From assembly GCA_965601665.1 (NCBI GenBank), contig OZ271833.1, positions 1,116,001-1,180,000 of the forward strand: a DNA stretch of 64,000 bases, given 5' to 3'. The notes beneath the pieces were generated by a model. The model did no database searches and was not told the DNA's origin. It was given only the letters and a program-made list of their open reading frames with translations. The stretch's first letter is position 1. Each line of letters begins with the position of its first letter. Below, one piece after another: positions 35,723 through 44,693 of the stretch. Source of the DNA: JANQNX01 sp965601665. Its GTDB lineage: Bacteria; Pseudomonadota; Gammaproteobacteria; Eutrophobiales; Eutrophobiaceae. The position numbers and the translations under genes are program-made.

Positions 35723-36553
35723 TCATTCATTTGAATTCTTTTTCAGAACAACAACGTAGTGGGTGAAAGCAGGTAATAGCCAGCTTGGTACCCACTGCTC
35801 AATCCATGCCAGATGCTCAACAAAGAGAAGATTGGGAAATACTCGAAAATAACGACTGGAAACCGGCGTGAAACCCTGGCCAGAAAAAAGTTTCTTAATA
35901 CGCCGTGCTGTAGTAATCCGCTCAACACCATAGAGATGGGTTCTACCATCTTTATCTATATGTTCGCTAATTGTTCGCCATCCCCTGTGTTTAAAGAAAC
36001 CTACCTGCAACAAAGGGTTCAAGCCGTTCGCCTCGGCAATAACTACGTGACCACCAGGGCGTAACAGACGGGCAAAAACAGATGGTAGTTCTGCACGTGG
36101 CTCAAGATGGTGAAAAGCCATTTCCATCCAAACAAGATCAAACTTCGCCTCTTGGTCGAGATCAAAAAGGCTGGAATTCACAAAATCCGCATCCACATCG
36201 ACGCCTACCACACCACGTATGTAATCAGCTCTTTCACGCGCAACATCGAGACGTGGCTCTTTGAGATCAATGCCGACTACAGAGGCACCCTGCATGGCAA
36301 ACCAGAGCGCCTCTGTGCCACATCCACAACCAACCTCAAGGACCCGCATCCCCTTTCCTACCAAACAATTTGCCTCCCTTATCTGGCTGGTGTAGTGTCT
36401 ACGCAGATATGGGGTAAACCTACGTTTGTAAGAAGCGTAATATCGATCAAAAACTTGCTGCGACCCGGATGATAAGCGAGGTTTCTTAAGCCACCAGGTT
36501 AGCCAGTCCGCGATATCACACCAGCTCGTATCTACTTCCGGATCCGTACTCAC
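35723..36553 (-). CDS. Class I SAM-dependent methyltransferase
   Basis: 276 residues from GTG, with GGAGG 8 bases upstream. SAM motif I is 'MRVLEVGCGCGTEALWFAMQGASVVGIDL', then 'FDLVWMEMAFHHLEPRAELPSVFARLLRPGGHVVIAE'. The tail has hydrophobic stretches ('LLFVEHLAWIEQWVPSWLLPAFTHYVVVL') that may lie against the membrane, as in enzymes acting on lipid-linked substrates. It follows a 202-base gap without genes. Substrate unknown. Confidence 0.85.
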   Translation of the reverse strand: MSTDPEVDTSWCDIADWLTWWLKKPRLSSGSQQVFDRYYASYKRRFTPYLRRHYTSQIREANCLVGKGMRVLEVGCGCGTEALWFAMQGASVVGIDLKEPRLDVARERADYIRGVVGVDVDADFVNSSLFDLDQEAKFDLVWMEMAFHHLEPRAELPSVFARLLRPGGHVVIAEANGLNPLLQVGFFKHRGWRTISEHIDKDGRTHLYGVERITTARRIKKLFSGQGFTPVSSRYFRVFPNLLFVEHLAWIEQWVPSWLLPAFTHYVVVLKKNSNE

Positions 36554-36755
36554 ACTACTGGCCTCCGGTCACATGACAACGCCTTATGACCGCATAAACG
36601 TCTATCATGGCATAACCACTTACTTGATGATAAATAAAGCTCCTTTACGTGGCTCTCTATAGGAATGCAGCATACTACGATAAAATTTAAAAAACATAAT
36701 ACAAAGGAATCAGGGTTGGATATAGTTACGCTCTTAGCGCCACAAGGAACATAAA

Positions 36756-37349
36756 TTAGCATGACCGAGGCCAAAGTTCAGCATATGCTTCAATATGGCG
36801 ATATGCATACTCCTCCAAAGAAAGCTCGCCCGTTTGCTTAAGGTGTTTATCTGATGTACTAAGCCTTTCATATAAAACATCATAGGAAAGGGTAATATGA
36901 TTAAGCTTCTCGGCTCCGTATGGTACCCCTATGAGTTTATCTCGCCACAAAGAAGCCTGCCAATCCTGTAATAAACAATAAGCTCTACACGTCAAAATGA
37001 ACTGCTGAAGTCCTTGATCAACCACCCAAAAGTCCTTGCTAGTTGAAAGCAAGCGTGATTTAACCAGTAACACCCATATACTAATAGTTCGTTTTAAACG
37101 AGTACGTAATGGTGCTTGCAAAACCAATGCGAAGCGTATTGCCAGAAAGAAATCTCGAGGGAATCCAATGAAGATACGCCAAACACTACTTAACTCATGT
37201 GGCACCCCTAACCATCCAACTCGGAGTTTACAGTTCGCGTCAGCCAATGTTCGGCGCCCTGCACCTAATCGCTGTTCAGATAAAATTAATTGTTTTGCTG
37301 CAGTAGTCTTGCCGCTACCAGGCGGGCCTATAAACTCAATAAACGGCAT
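36756..37349 (-). CDS. P-loop kinase-like protein
   Basis: About 197 residues starting at MPFIEFIGPPGSGKTT. The ATG at 37349 has GGAG 8 bases upstream and overlaps the end of the larger kinase gene by 14 bases. The Walker A motif GPPGSGKT is at 8-15, and a Walker B-like 'FWVVDQGLQQ' lies near residue 110. The rest resembles the nucleotide/carbohydrate kinase-like P-loop group, with no assigned substrate. Following a nucleotidyltransferase-kinase fusion in a sugar locus, it may phosphorylate a sugar or lipid. Function is open. Confidence 0.7.
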   Translation of the reverse strand: MPFIEFIGPPGSGKTTAAKQLILSEQRLGAGRRTLADANCKLRVGWLGVPHELSSVWRIFIGFPRDFFLAIRFALVLQAPLRTRLKRTISIWVLLVKSRLLSTSKDFWVVDQGLQQFILTCRAYCLLQDWQASLWRDKLIGVPYGAEKLNHITLSYDVLYERLSTSDKHLKQTGELSLEEYAYRHIEAYAELWPRSC

Positions 37350-38862
37350 ACTCATCGCTCCAGGATTTTCGAATACTATCCCAAACATACCCACGGGCGA
37401 TCCTGATAACATCATCGAGCGGTAGGGAAGCATCGACCTCGACAATGGATGCTCCACCAAATTGCAGCTTGCCGATGACGTCAACCTTATTCGCAAGCAT
37501 ATCTGGCGAGTGATCGGGCTTTCGTTTCTTCGCGACTTCAATCGGCACATTTAACTTTACTATCAAGTCAGGTTGTACTTCTGTGAGTCGGCGATAAGTA
37601 TTGATTTCATGTACTCGCAGCCATCGAGTCAACCAATTTTCTTCTTCCCGCTTATATATCACCGGCCCATCACAAAGACCGTGGAATTCATTCTGTGGCC
37701 AGCGATCTGCAAGTACGATGGTACCCTGCTGAGCCATACGCAAAGCCCGGCGTTGTTGTCGTAATCGTATGCGCGACTGTAGCACTCCTTTTATACATTC
37801 CTTCATACTAGTGCGTGATGAGTTTGAAGGATTATAAAAATCAGTGGTTGTTTTATTCACAATACGTGGCCTCCATTTAAGGAAAGAGCGTAGGCGTCGA
37901 TACCATCTTGTATTAGAGCCAAAGTATAGAGTTGCAACATCTGCCTTACGCCCTAACCATTTACCGATATCACACGTAACTGTGCTTTTACCAGCCCCAT
38001 CGCTTCCCACAAAAGCGATGATGGGAGCCCGCTCGGCGATTAAACATTTACCGGGTGGTGAGCCACGCACAATTCTTTCCTTATAAACACATAGCGTCAT
38101 CCATAAACGCATAGAAAGAAAACGAAGAAAGTTACTTATTACCCCGCCTTTTCGCCAAGGTGACAAAGCCGTATAAATCTCTCTTGCTAGTAATCTATAT
38201 TGAGCTTCGTTCTCGCAAACCTGCGGATACAAAGCATACTCTCGAAATCTAATCCAACGTTCCTTGCTCCATAACCGCTCCCCCCAAGCATCAATATCCT
38301 GTATTTTTGTATGCGCCCATAGCCATGCCAATTCACTACACGCTAGCTGTCCCAATCCTTTATGACCGCGAACACGCATGAGAAAACCACGAGGGCTGTA
38401 AAACTTGACTCCTTCGCGAGCAAGAAGCAAATGATATTCAAAAGCCGGAGCAGGCACCGATAGTCCTGTGTCAGAATCAATCTGCACGGAATTATTCATC
38501 ATCTCAAGCCACGGCAAACTCTGCTCTTTTACCGTTTTTGCTCCAGTCAGCAATCGATTATGCAAATGAACATGCAGCAAATTGTTACTGCTTTTATCAT
38601 AGCCAAGCCAATCGGATACACCAGAATAACGAGACCATACTGGAGAAAGGAATGGAAGAAATCCGATATCAGCCAGAATTTCCTTAAATTTTTCTTCTTG
38701 CTCTGGTGGTATAGAGAGATCGAGATCCGTTTTTCCGACGACCGAATCCGGGAGTCTTATATTACTTTTCCAATGGACGAGGGCCAAACCATTTTCTTTG
38801 GCTTGACGAAGCATCTCGTCAACTAGAGTGTAATGGTCTTTATCTAACTTAATACTATCCAT
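37336..38862 (-). CDS. Nucleotidyltransferase-like domain fused to a thymidylate-kinase-like domain
   Basis: 508 residues. The N-terminal half (1-240) resembles a minimal nucleotidyltransferase of the type in 'HWKSN....GKTDLDLSI' (Asp46 and Asp48 as metal ligands). The C-terminal half is a thymidylate/dNMP-kinase fold with Walker A GSDGAGKST (286-294), 'VLADRWP' (383-389) and a lid-like 'PIEVAKKRKPDHSPDML'. Such fusions are known from polysaccharide loci, where their substrate has not been established; true dTMP kinase activity is unlikely. It overlaps the smaller kinase gene downstream. Confidence 0.8.
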   Translation of the reverse strand: MDSIKLDKDHYTLVDEMLRQAKENGLALVHWKSNIRLPDSVVGKTDLDLSIPPEQEEKFKEILADIGFLPFLSPVWSRYSGVSDWLGYDKSSNNLLHVHLHNRLLTGAKTVKEQSLPWLEMMNNSVQIDSDTGLSVPAPAFEYHLLLAREGVKFYSPRGFLMRVRGHKGLGQLACSELAWLWAHTKIQDIDAWGERLWSKERWIRFREYALYPQVCENEAQYRLLAREIYTALSPWRKGGVISNFLRFLSMRLWMTLCVYKERIVRGSPPGKCLIAERAPIIAFVGSDGAGKSTVTCDIGKWLGRKADVATLYFGSNTRWYRRLRSFLKWRPRIVNKTTTDFYNPSNSSRTSMKECIKGVLQSRIRLRQQRRALRMAQQGTIVLADRWPQNEFHGLCDGPVIYKREEENWLTRWLRVHEINTYRRLTEVQPDLIVKLNVPIEVAKKRKPDHSPDMLANKVDVIGKLQFGGASIVEVDASLPLDDVIRIARGYVWDSIRKSWSDEYAVY

Positions 38863-38883
38863 TACGAATCAAACATGTCGATT

Positions 38884-40074
38884 TTATAATAGATTTCCAA
38901 GATCTTTTTGCCATTTTATAATAGCCGCGGCACGCTCTTTCCAACTGTACCTTTCAGCATCAACCCTGGCATTTTTTCCAATACGCATTGCAAGATCAGG
39001 GTTGTCGAGTAGTTTTCGGACACCACGGGCTAATTCTTCTCCACTATCGGGTTCTACAAAGATTGCATTATATTCGTCTGTTAAAACTTCATGTAGCACA
39101 GGAAAATCTGTAACAACAATTGGCTTTCCACTTGCGAGATACTCGAACATTTTCATAGGCGAGGTATATTCAAATGTATGAGCTGAAAATCGAGTACTGT
39201 ATGGCATCAACAATACATCAGAAGCCATTAGATATTTGGGAAGCTGCATCTGATTGACATGGCCAACAAAGCAAACGTTGTCGAGGCCTCGTTGATTCGC
39301 TAAATTTATATAACGAAGGACATCACCGGCATCACCACCAACTATGACGAGGAAAGCTTCTGGAACATGTTTTGCGCAATCAAGCATTTCCTCTACACCT
39401 CTTCCTTCATGGAGACTTCCACAGAAGGCAATTAGTGGTCGGTCTTTAGGCAAACCAAGCTCATCACGTAATACTTCTGCAACTTCAAGGTTATGAAAAC
39501 GCTCAACGTTTACCCCGTTTGGCAGCACGATAATTCTATCTTCGGGAACACCAATTGATATGTAAGAGTTCTTGCCCGCTACAGTTGTAACGACCATTGA
39601 TACAGAGCAAGATCGATCTTTCATGAAACTCACCCATGACTTGATCATGGGGTGTTTTGCAAATTTTGAGTAATTGTGTGACTCAAGTATCACCGGCATG
39701 CGAAGCCGAGCTGCCCATACAGCAGCTTCAAGTGAACGAGCCGTTATGAGCGAACAACCAATTTTTTTTAAGTACGCCACAAGTGCTAAAGAGTATAGCC
39801 TTGAAAACTTGGAGAGTTTTCCCCTTAGCAGATTTGGGAAAGGTTTAAACTTGAATGGCGTTAATATCGCATAATATTCAAAAATACTTTCTGCATTACC
39901 AAGCTTGCTTAGTGATGCCCCCTGCCCACCAGGTAATAATAATGTGACATCCAGGCCTTGTGCAGCAAATTGTTCGCACATAGATACGACCGCTACAGAA
40001 TCAGCCGCTGTAGATGGTATACGTCCATTTAGTGTTATGTAAGCAATACTATTTCTACTTTCTAATTTCGACAT
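38884..40074 (-). CDS. Glycosyltransferase family 4
   Basis: 396 residues. Donor-domain motifs are clear: 'PLIAFCGSLHEGRGVEEMLDCAKHVPEAFLVIVGGDAGDV', 'VCFVGHVNQMQLPKYLMASDVLLMPYS', and 'FEYLASGKPIVVTDFPVLHEVL' with the catalytic Glu region 'SPMKMFEYL'. The N-terminal domain starts with 'NSIAYITLNGRIPSTAADSVAV'. It is a cytoplasmic retaining transferase of unknown sugar. A 250-base gene-free gap precedes it, in which TATAAT (40101-40106, minus strand) may be a promoter -10. Confidence 0.9.
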   Translation of the reverse strand: MSKLESRNSIAYITLNGRIPSTAADSVAVVSMCEQFAAQGLDVTLLLPGGQGASLSKLGNAESIFEYYAILTPFKFKPFPNLLRGKLSKFSRLYSLALVAYLKKIGCSLITARSLEAAVWAARLRMPVILESHNYSKFAKHPMIKSWVSFMKDRSCSVSMVVTTVAGKNSYISIGVPEDRIIVLPNGVNVERFHNLEVAEVLRDELGLPKDRPLIAFCGSLHEGRGVEEMLDCAKHVPEAFLVIVGGDAGDVLRYINLANQRGLDNVCFVGHVNQMQLPKYLMASDVLLMPYSTRFSAHTFEYTSPMKMFEYLASGKPIVVTDFPVLHEVLTDEYNAIFVEPDSGEELARGVRKLLDNPDLAMRIGKNARVDAERYSWKERAAAIIKWQKDLGNLL

Positions 40075-40100
40075 ACTATGTCCTGTCTGTTAAAACGAAA

Positions 40101-40106
40101 ATTATA
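40101..40106 (-). promoter_or_regulatory. Possible -10 element upstream of the GT4 gene
   Basis: TATAAT reads on the minus strand 27 bases before the ATG at 40074; the -35 region (TGTTGT, 16 bases away) is weak. The surrounding gene-free gap 40075-40324 shows no other structure. Confidence 0.25.
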
Positions 40107-40324
40107 ATGATTACGAAGATTCACAACACTTTAACAAAGTACATACTACATTTAGATGCGACTCTAAACGCATCATGTTCAGTATACTGTGTTCAAAAAA
40201 TGAATATTTAGTTTGCTCATATAAAGACATCAGACAACCACAAACACTACGTGCGAGGCAATAAATTAGTAACGCAGATAACTTTACCTTCTTCTACAGA
40301 CGTACACCCCAAAATGGTCACACT

Positions 40325-41221
40325 TTATTTCCCTGAACCAAAAATGGATTTAACCAATTTCAAGATATGTACTTTGTTATATGTATAAAAATGTGAAACG
40401 TATGGCTTTATCCAAAAAATGAACCACAACTTCCCGCCATGCTCCTTATAATAAATCATTCTCTCTCCAGGAGAGCCTTTCTTGGGACTAATTAGATAAC
40501 GATAGCTTTCAATGAATGATGACGACCTAGCAATGTAGTTATCTTCCTTTTCATTGCGGTCGCAAAAACCTATATAGCCTGATGCATACAGCACTGAACC
40601 GCCATTCTTTTTTAACTTGACTCCGTATTCAAAGTCAGCGCCTCTATGTAAAAAATATGGAGCAAGAAAACCTATATTTTCAATCGTATTTTTCGTGATC
40701 AGGCATCCATTCATATTAAGAGTATCTACCAGTCTGTAGCCATGTTGCGGTGGTTCAACCTGTTTAAACTTGAGCAAATTGCATCCTGATCTACGCACCA
40801 CACCTCCATAAGTCATTTTCTCACCTTTCCTGTCCAAAAAGGCACCTACAGTTACATTGCTTTGGCTTCCTCCTTTAGCCTCATAATTTCTATTTACTTC
40901 CAATAGTTTGTTAAGAGCATTTTTTTTTAAACTAACGTCATCATTGTAAACAAATAAAAAATCGAACTGCTTATTCTTTACCGAATTCTCCCATCCATAG
41001 CGCATACCTCCTGCCCAATAGAGGTTACCTGTTCCTTGCACAACCTCTACATCCGGATATTGCTCCGCTATCGCTTCTCCAGTCCCATCTGTACTTCCAT
41101 CATCCACGATCACATGCTCAATAGTCGCCGAGGCAGGTAAATCCTGACTATGTAGATCAGCCAAAGAATTCAAAGTCTTTTCTTTACGGTTATGGCAAGT
41201 AGCTAGTGTCACAATGTGCAT
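40325..41221 (-). CDS. Glycosyltransferase family 2
   Basis: About 298 residues from the ATG at 41221, where the GT2 strand begins ('MHIVTLATCHNRKEKTLNSL'). A further 24 codons upstream are in frame but do not fit the family. 'HVIVDDGSTDGTGEAI' is the nucleotide-sugar binding motif, 'NGCLITKNTIENIGFLAPYFLHRGADFEYGVKLK' holds the metal-coordinating and catalytic acidic residues. It resembles rhamnosyl- or galactofuranosyl-type GT2 enzymes of O-antigen loci. Donor unknown. Confidence 0.88.
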   Translation of the reverse strand: MHIVTLATCHNRKEKTLNSLADLHSQDLPASATIEHVIVDDGSTDGTGEAIAEQYPDVEVVQGTGNLYWAGGMRYGWENSVKNKQFDFLFVYNDDVSLKKNALNKLLEVNRNYEAKGGSQSNVTVGAFLDRKGEKMTYGGVVRRSGCNLLKFKQVEPPQHGYRLVDTLNMNGCLITKNTIENIGFLAPYFLHRGADFEYGVKLKKNGGSVLYASGYIGFCDRNEKEDNYIARSSSFIESYRYLISPKKGSPGERMIYYKEHGGKLWFIFWIKPYVSHFYTYNKVHILKLVKSIFGSGK

Positions 41222-41328
41222 CGGCAGTTCCAGCTTCGCATCACAATATGTTTCTGATTCTCTAAATACCGCTGGTGTGCATCGCGTAAGCAATCCTCTA
41301 GTGAAAAGTGATATATCCAGAGCATCCT

Positions 41329-41499
41329 TTAAATTTTGCTCACTTCCAATAGCTTCTTCGGTGTCGAATTATGCTTGTGCACAATAAAAATTTTTTGGGC
41401 AAAATCACTGTAATAATCCCGGCCATACCGTTTATTGTAAATCTCACAAAGCTTATTTACTGCGAATTTGGCGATGGTGTAGTATTCGTCAGTTGGCAC
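41329..41499 (-). pseudogene. Remnant of a GDP-L-fucose synthase-like gene (fcl/wcaG)
   Basis: An open frame of 56 codons reads 'DEYYTIAKFAVNKLCEIYNKR' then 'YGRDYYSDFAQKIFIVHKHN' and 'STPKKLLEVSKI', then stops. The first part matches the '[23 protein letters not shown]' active-site helix of GDP-fucose synthases and the end matches their 'GTPRKLLDVSRL'. About 150 residues between these two parts are missing, as is everything before the Tyr-x-x-x-Lys. It is a collapsed relic and not functional. The rest of the 41222-41568 gap shows nothing further. Confidence 0.7.
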
Positions 41500-41568
41500 T
41501 CAAAGGCACTAAGCCATGCCTAATGACGCATGGATTTTTCGACGTCACACTGAAAACCAAACTATTTC

Positions 41569-42387
41569 CTACAATGGCTTTCTCGCTTCTACATACATGG
41601 ATTCAAAACCCTTGCGCGGCATGCCATCCGAATCAATATCGAGAGGATGAAACGGGAAATCCAGAACCGAGCTGGATCCTGAAGATTGACGCTGCACTCC
41701 TACGAAACCTTCTGCTTCAAGGACAATCTTTAACTGGTGAAAATCCCACAGCCATTGATGCTTTTCACCAACACTTGCCAAACTGACGTTTTGAGAGCGA
41801 AATGCCGAAGGCAGAGCAAGAAGAATTAACTTTACCCAAATCCTTTCAAGTCGCCTCAACATCGCCCTCACTCTAATCAAAGCGCCGGAGTTTTTTACAG
41901 TATTCTTATTGGCGGTAAGAACCTCACCTGTTCGCTCACGCACATATGTAATCATACCCTCAGAACTACCACTTGAAGTACTCAGCATATCTTTATAATA
42001 CTTAGCCAACTCTCCACCGGATTCAAGCCGCACGCATTGATCAACTATTTCCATGACAACAAAGTTTGCCTTCTCGTGTTCATCACTCTCTCTAGTGGAA
42101 AGGTACTCTCTGGCCATGTTCTCAAGATCAGGCAATACGAGTCTTACTTGACCACCTGGCTCCAAGATTCTGTAACACTCTTTCAAAAATGCCGGAACAG
42201 ATGGGCGTGGCACATGCTCAAGAAAGTGTGACGAGTAAATAAGAGAGACTGATTCTTTATGGAATGGCAACTGTCTTAATAAATTGGCCTTTTTAACATT
42301 TCGACCAGATGAAGAATAGTCAAGATTAACCCACTCATCAGATTCGATATAGACTGACCCACAACCAAGGTTAACTCTGACGGGCAT
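41569..42387 (-). CDS. Class I SAM-dependent methyltransferase
   Basis: 272 residues. It starts with the SAM motif itself, 'VRVNLGCGSVYIESDEWVNLDYS', as do small predicted SAM methyltransferases of sugar loci. 'LIYSSHFLEHVPRPSVPAFLKECYRILEPGGQVRLVLPDLE' follows. The second half has a variable region with a short hydrophobic stretch ('VKLILLALPSAF'). It is separated from galE by 84 bases. Acceptor unknown. Confidence 0.87.
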   Translation of the reverse strand: MPVRVNLGCGSVYIESDEWVNLDYSSSGRNVKKANLLRQLPFHKESVSLIYSSHFLEHVPRPSVPAFLKECYRILEPGGQVRLVLPDLENMAREYLSTRESDEHEKANFVVMEIVDQCVRLESGGELAKYYKDMLSTSSGSSEGMITYVRERTGEVLTANKNTVKNSGALIRVRAMLRRLERIWVKLILLALPSAFRSQNVSLASVGEKHQWLWDFHQLKIVLEAEGFVGVQRQSSGSSSVLDFPFHPLDIDSDGMPRKGFESMYVEARKPL

Positions 42388-42471
42388 TTATTTCTCCAGA
42401 AGCAACAAATTCTCTACTATTAACTTCCAAAATTCTCTAAACCAATAATAAAACAATAAATCTACATCAAA

Positions 42472-43458
42472 TTAATATATTTTCTTCCTGCCAGCTCTCC
42501 AAGCATGCTCCACAATCGCTTCCAACTGTGTATATTCAGGGAGCCAGCCCAGTGTATCCCGCGCTGCCGCCGCATCAGCTACCAGCACGGCGGGATCGCC
42601 CTCTCGTCGAGGGCCGTCCACCACCTCGATAGCGCGCCCGGTAACCGTCCGCACAGTCTCGATTACCTCTTGGACCGAGAAGCCACTACCATTGCCCAGG
42701 TTGAAGACCACACTAACACCACCCTCTTCCAAATACTGCAGGGCAAGCAAGTGAGCGCGACAAAGATCGACAACATGGATATAGTCACGGACGCAGGTAC
42801 CATCGGCAGTGGGATAGTCTCGACCATATACTGTCACATTGGAGCGTTTACCCACGGCTGCCTCAAGTACAATGGGTATCAGATGAGTCTCCGGCTCGTG
42901 ACGCTCGGCAAGACAGCCTTCAGGATCGGCTCCTACCGCATTGAAATAGCGCAGACTCACCGAGCGTAATCCGTGGACACGCTGATAATCCTCCAATATC
43001 ATCTCGATCATCCATTTACTTCGCCCGTATGGATTGATTGGTTCTCGAGGGTGCACCTCGTCGATAGGTGTGTAACGCGGTTCCCCGTAGACTGCGGCGG
43101 TAGATGAGAAGATGAACAAGTTTATCCCATGGTCAACTATCGCCTCTAAAAGCACCAACGTACCTGTGACGTTGTTCCGATAGTACTTACCAGGATCTCG
43201 CACCGATTCACTGACGTCGATAAAGGCGGCAAAGTGCATCACAGCAGTAACATTGTATTGTTGAAAAAGCTTATCAAGGCTCGTCCTATCGGCCATATCG
43301 GCTTCGAAGAATATAGCATCATGAGCTATCGCATCCCGATGACCGGAGACAAGATTATCCAACACGATTACCTCACGACCCTTTTCGCGGAGGATCTTCA
43401 CCATATGCGAGCCGATATAGCCGGCACCACCGATTACCAGCACGGCGCCAGTATTCAT
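42472..43458 (-). CDS. galE: UDP-glucose 4-epimerase
   Basis: 328 residues, the usual length of bacterial GalE. NAD-binding 'VIGGAGYIGSHMVKIL' and 'VLDNLVSGH', catalytic Ser-Ser ('FIFSSTAAVYGEP') and Tyr-Lys ('NPYGRSKWMIE') are all present, as are the diagnostic 'LRYFNAVGADPEG' and 'DGTCVRDYIHVVDL'. It interconverts UDP-Glc and UDP-Gal (perhaps also the GlcNAc/GalNAc forms) for the transferases around it. Start overlaps the upstream GT4 stop by 4 bases. GC is higher than in the flanking AT-rich genes. Confidence 0.96.
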   Translation of the reverse strand: MNTGAVLVIGGAGYIGSHMVKILREKGREVIVLDNLVSGHRDAIAHDAIFFEADMADRTSLDKLFQQYNVTAVMHFAAFIDVSESVRDPGKYYRNNVTGTLVLLEAIVDHGINLFIFSSTAAVYGEPRYTPIDEVHPREPINPYGRSKWMIEMILEDYQRVHGLRSVSLRYFNAVGADPEGCLAERHEPETHLIPIVLEAAVGKRSNVTVYGRDYPTADGTCVRDYIHVVDLCRAHLLALQYLEEGGVSVVFNLGNGSGFSVQEVIETVRTVTGRAIEVVDGPRREGDPAVLVADAAAARDTLGWLPEYTQLEAIVEHAWRAGRKKIY

Positions 43459-44693
43459 GCGCCCTGAACCTCCATCGCCTGTCGGTAGACTTCAAGATAC
43501 TGTGGCACAACTACAGCGGGAGAAAAACGCTCAATCGCATGCTCACGAGCAGCCTGGCGTAGGCTACCGTTATGACGATTTTCCAATATCCAACTCACAC
43601 CATGTGCAAAATCGACCGGATCGAACGCTTCTGCAAGATAGCCGTTATGTTGATGACTAACGATATCGGGCAAACCACATGTGTCGAAAGCTATAACTGG
43701 CGTGCCGCAAGCCAACGATTCAACACCAGTGTTAGGAAGGTTGTCCTGACGCGAGGGTATGGCCAAAACATCTACCGCGCTGTAAAGAAGCCTCAGACTG
43801 ACATCGTCATGAAGATGGCCGCTATAGTTAATCGGAAAGCCTAGGTCCACGGGTTCACGTGGCGGAAGTTGACCGAAGATTACCAGTTCGAGGTCAGCCA
43901 CCTCATCCCGTAGTTGATCCAGTGCTTTCAACAATAGATCAAATCCCTTGCGCGGGTCACGGACACCACCCATAGCACCAAACAGTAGCAATGGAACATC
44001 CTGCGGTAGGTTAAGCAGTTTGCGAGCGACATGCTGTTCAACGGGAAACCACTTCGCAGTATCGATAACGTTATGTACCACCGAGACAGGCCAATCAGCC
44101 ATAAGTGCACTCTCACGAACACACTCTGCCAGCCATCTACTGGGCGTTACGATATGCATGGGCCGCTGCCAATATTTATTTTTACGCTTCCATGTCCAGC
44201 TGTTTAGGTCGAAGCCAGATTCATGATTGGGACGATTGTCTCGTCGATACCCCATTTTCCAGCGCTCATCCATAGTGTAATGTTCAGCACCACAAAAAGC
44301 CCACATATCGTGCAGGGTCCAGACCACAGGTTTGCAGATGCGACTGATATCCTTTATCGAGAGCATCTCGCCAGTGACACAATGCATATGGATTATGTCA
44401 GCTTCGCTGATATTAAGTAGTTTGGGCCACCTGGAAGGCAACACGGAAGCTGAGTGAATAATCGGGTTGCCAGTATGCAGAGTACGACGGAGAAGGCTTC
44501 CCACAAGGCTGCGAACAGCAATCAATGACTTTAAACGAGTGGGTCCCTCAACCGTCCAATCACCCGCTACCTGCTTGTTGACCTGCATGGTCGAATCCAC
44601 ACCAGCATTGCGAAGGGCGTTGTGGATGCGATAGGTAGCGCGTGCCGCGCCGCCGATGATGTCGGAGTGGTTTAGGAGTATAGAGCGCATCAA
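43455..44693 (-). CDS. Glycosyltransferase family 4
   Basis: 412 residues. The N-terminal part has 'HSDIIGGAARATYRIHNALRNAGVDSTM' and 'DIIHMHCVTGEMLSI', and the donor domain 'PLLLFGAMGGVRDPRKGFDLLLKAL' and 'VDVLAIPSRQDNLPNTGVESLACGTPVIAFDTCGLPDIV'. This form, with 'RLLNHSDIIGGAARA', is common next to galE in O-antigen loci. It overlaps both the methyltransferase upstream and galE downstream by 4 bases, so the three are translated as a unit. Confidence 0.9.
   Translation of the reverse strand: MMRSILLNHSDIIGGAARATYRIHNALRNAGVDSTMQVNKQVAGDWTVEGPTRLKSLIAVRSLVGSLLRRTLHTGNPIIHSASVLPSRWPKLLNISEADIIHMHCVTGEMLSIKDISRICKPVVWTLHDMWAFCGAEHYTMDERWKMGYRRDNRPNHESGFDLNSWTWKRKNKYWQRPMHIVTPSRWLAECVRESALMADWPVSVVHNVIDTAKWFPVEQHVARKLLNLPQDVPLLLFGAMGGVRDPRKGFDLLLKALDQLRDEVADLELVIFGQLPPREPVDLGFPINYSGHLHDDVSLRLLYSAVDVLAIPSRQDNLPNTGVESLACGTPVIAFDTCGLPDIVSHQHNGYLAEAFDPVDFAHGVSWILENRHNGSLRQAAREHAIERFSPAVVVPQYLEVYRQAMEVQGA

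Noticed and set aside
36550..36774. Minus-strand frame of 74 codons between a kinase and a methyltransferase gene
   Set aside because: No start context, overlaps the end of the P-loop gene and has no known motif; the gap is treated as non-coding.
40014..40211. Plus-strand open frame of 65 codons at the GT4 upstream gap
   Set aside because: Overlaps the 5' end of the glycosyltransferase gene and has no ribosome site or recognisable content.
41493..41786. Plus-strand frame opposite the methyltransferase at 41569
   Set aside because: Antisense shadow without ribosome site; the minus-strand methyltransferase is clearly real.
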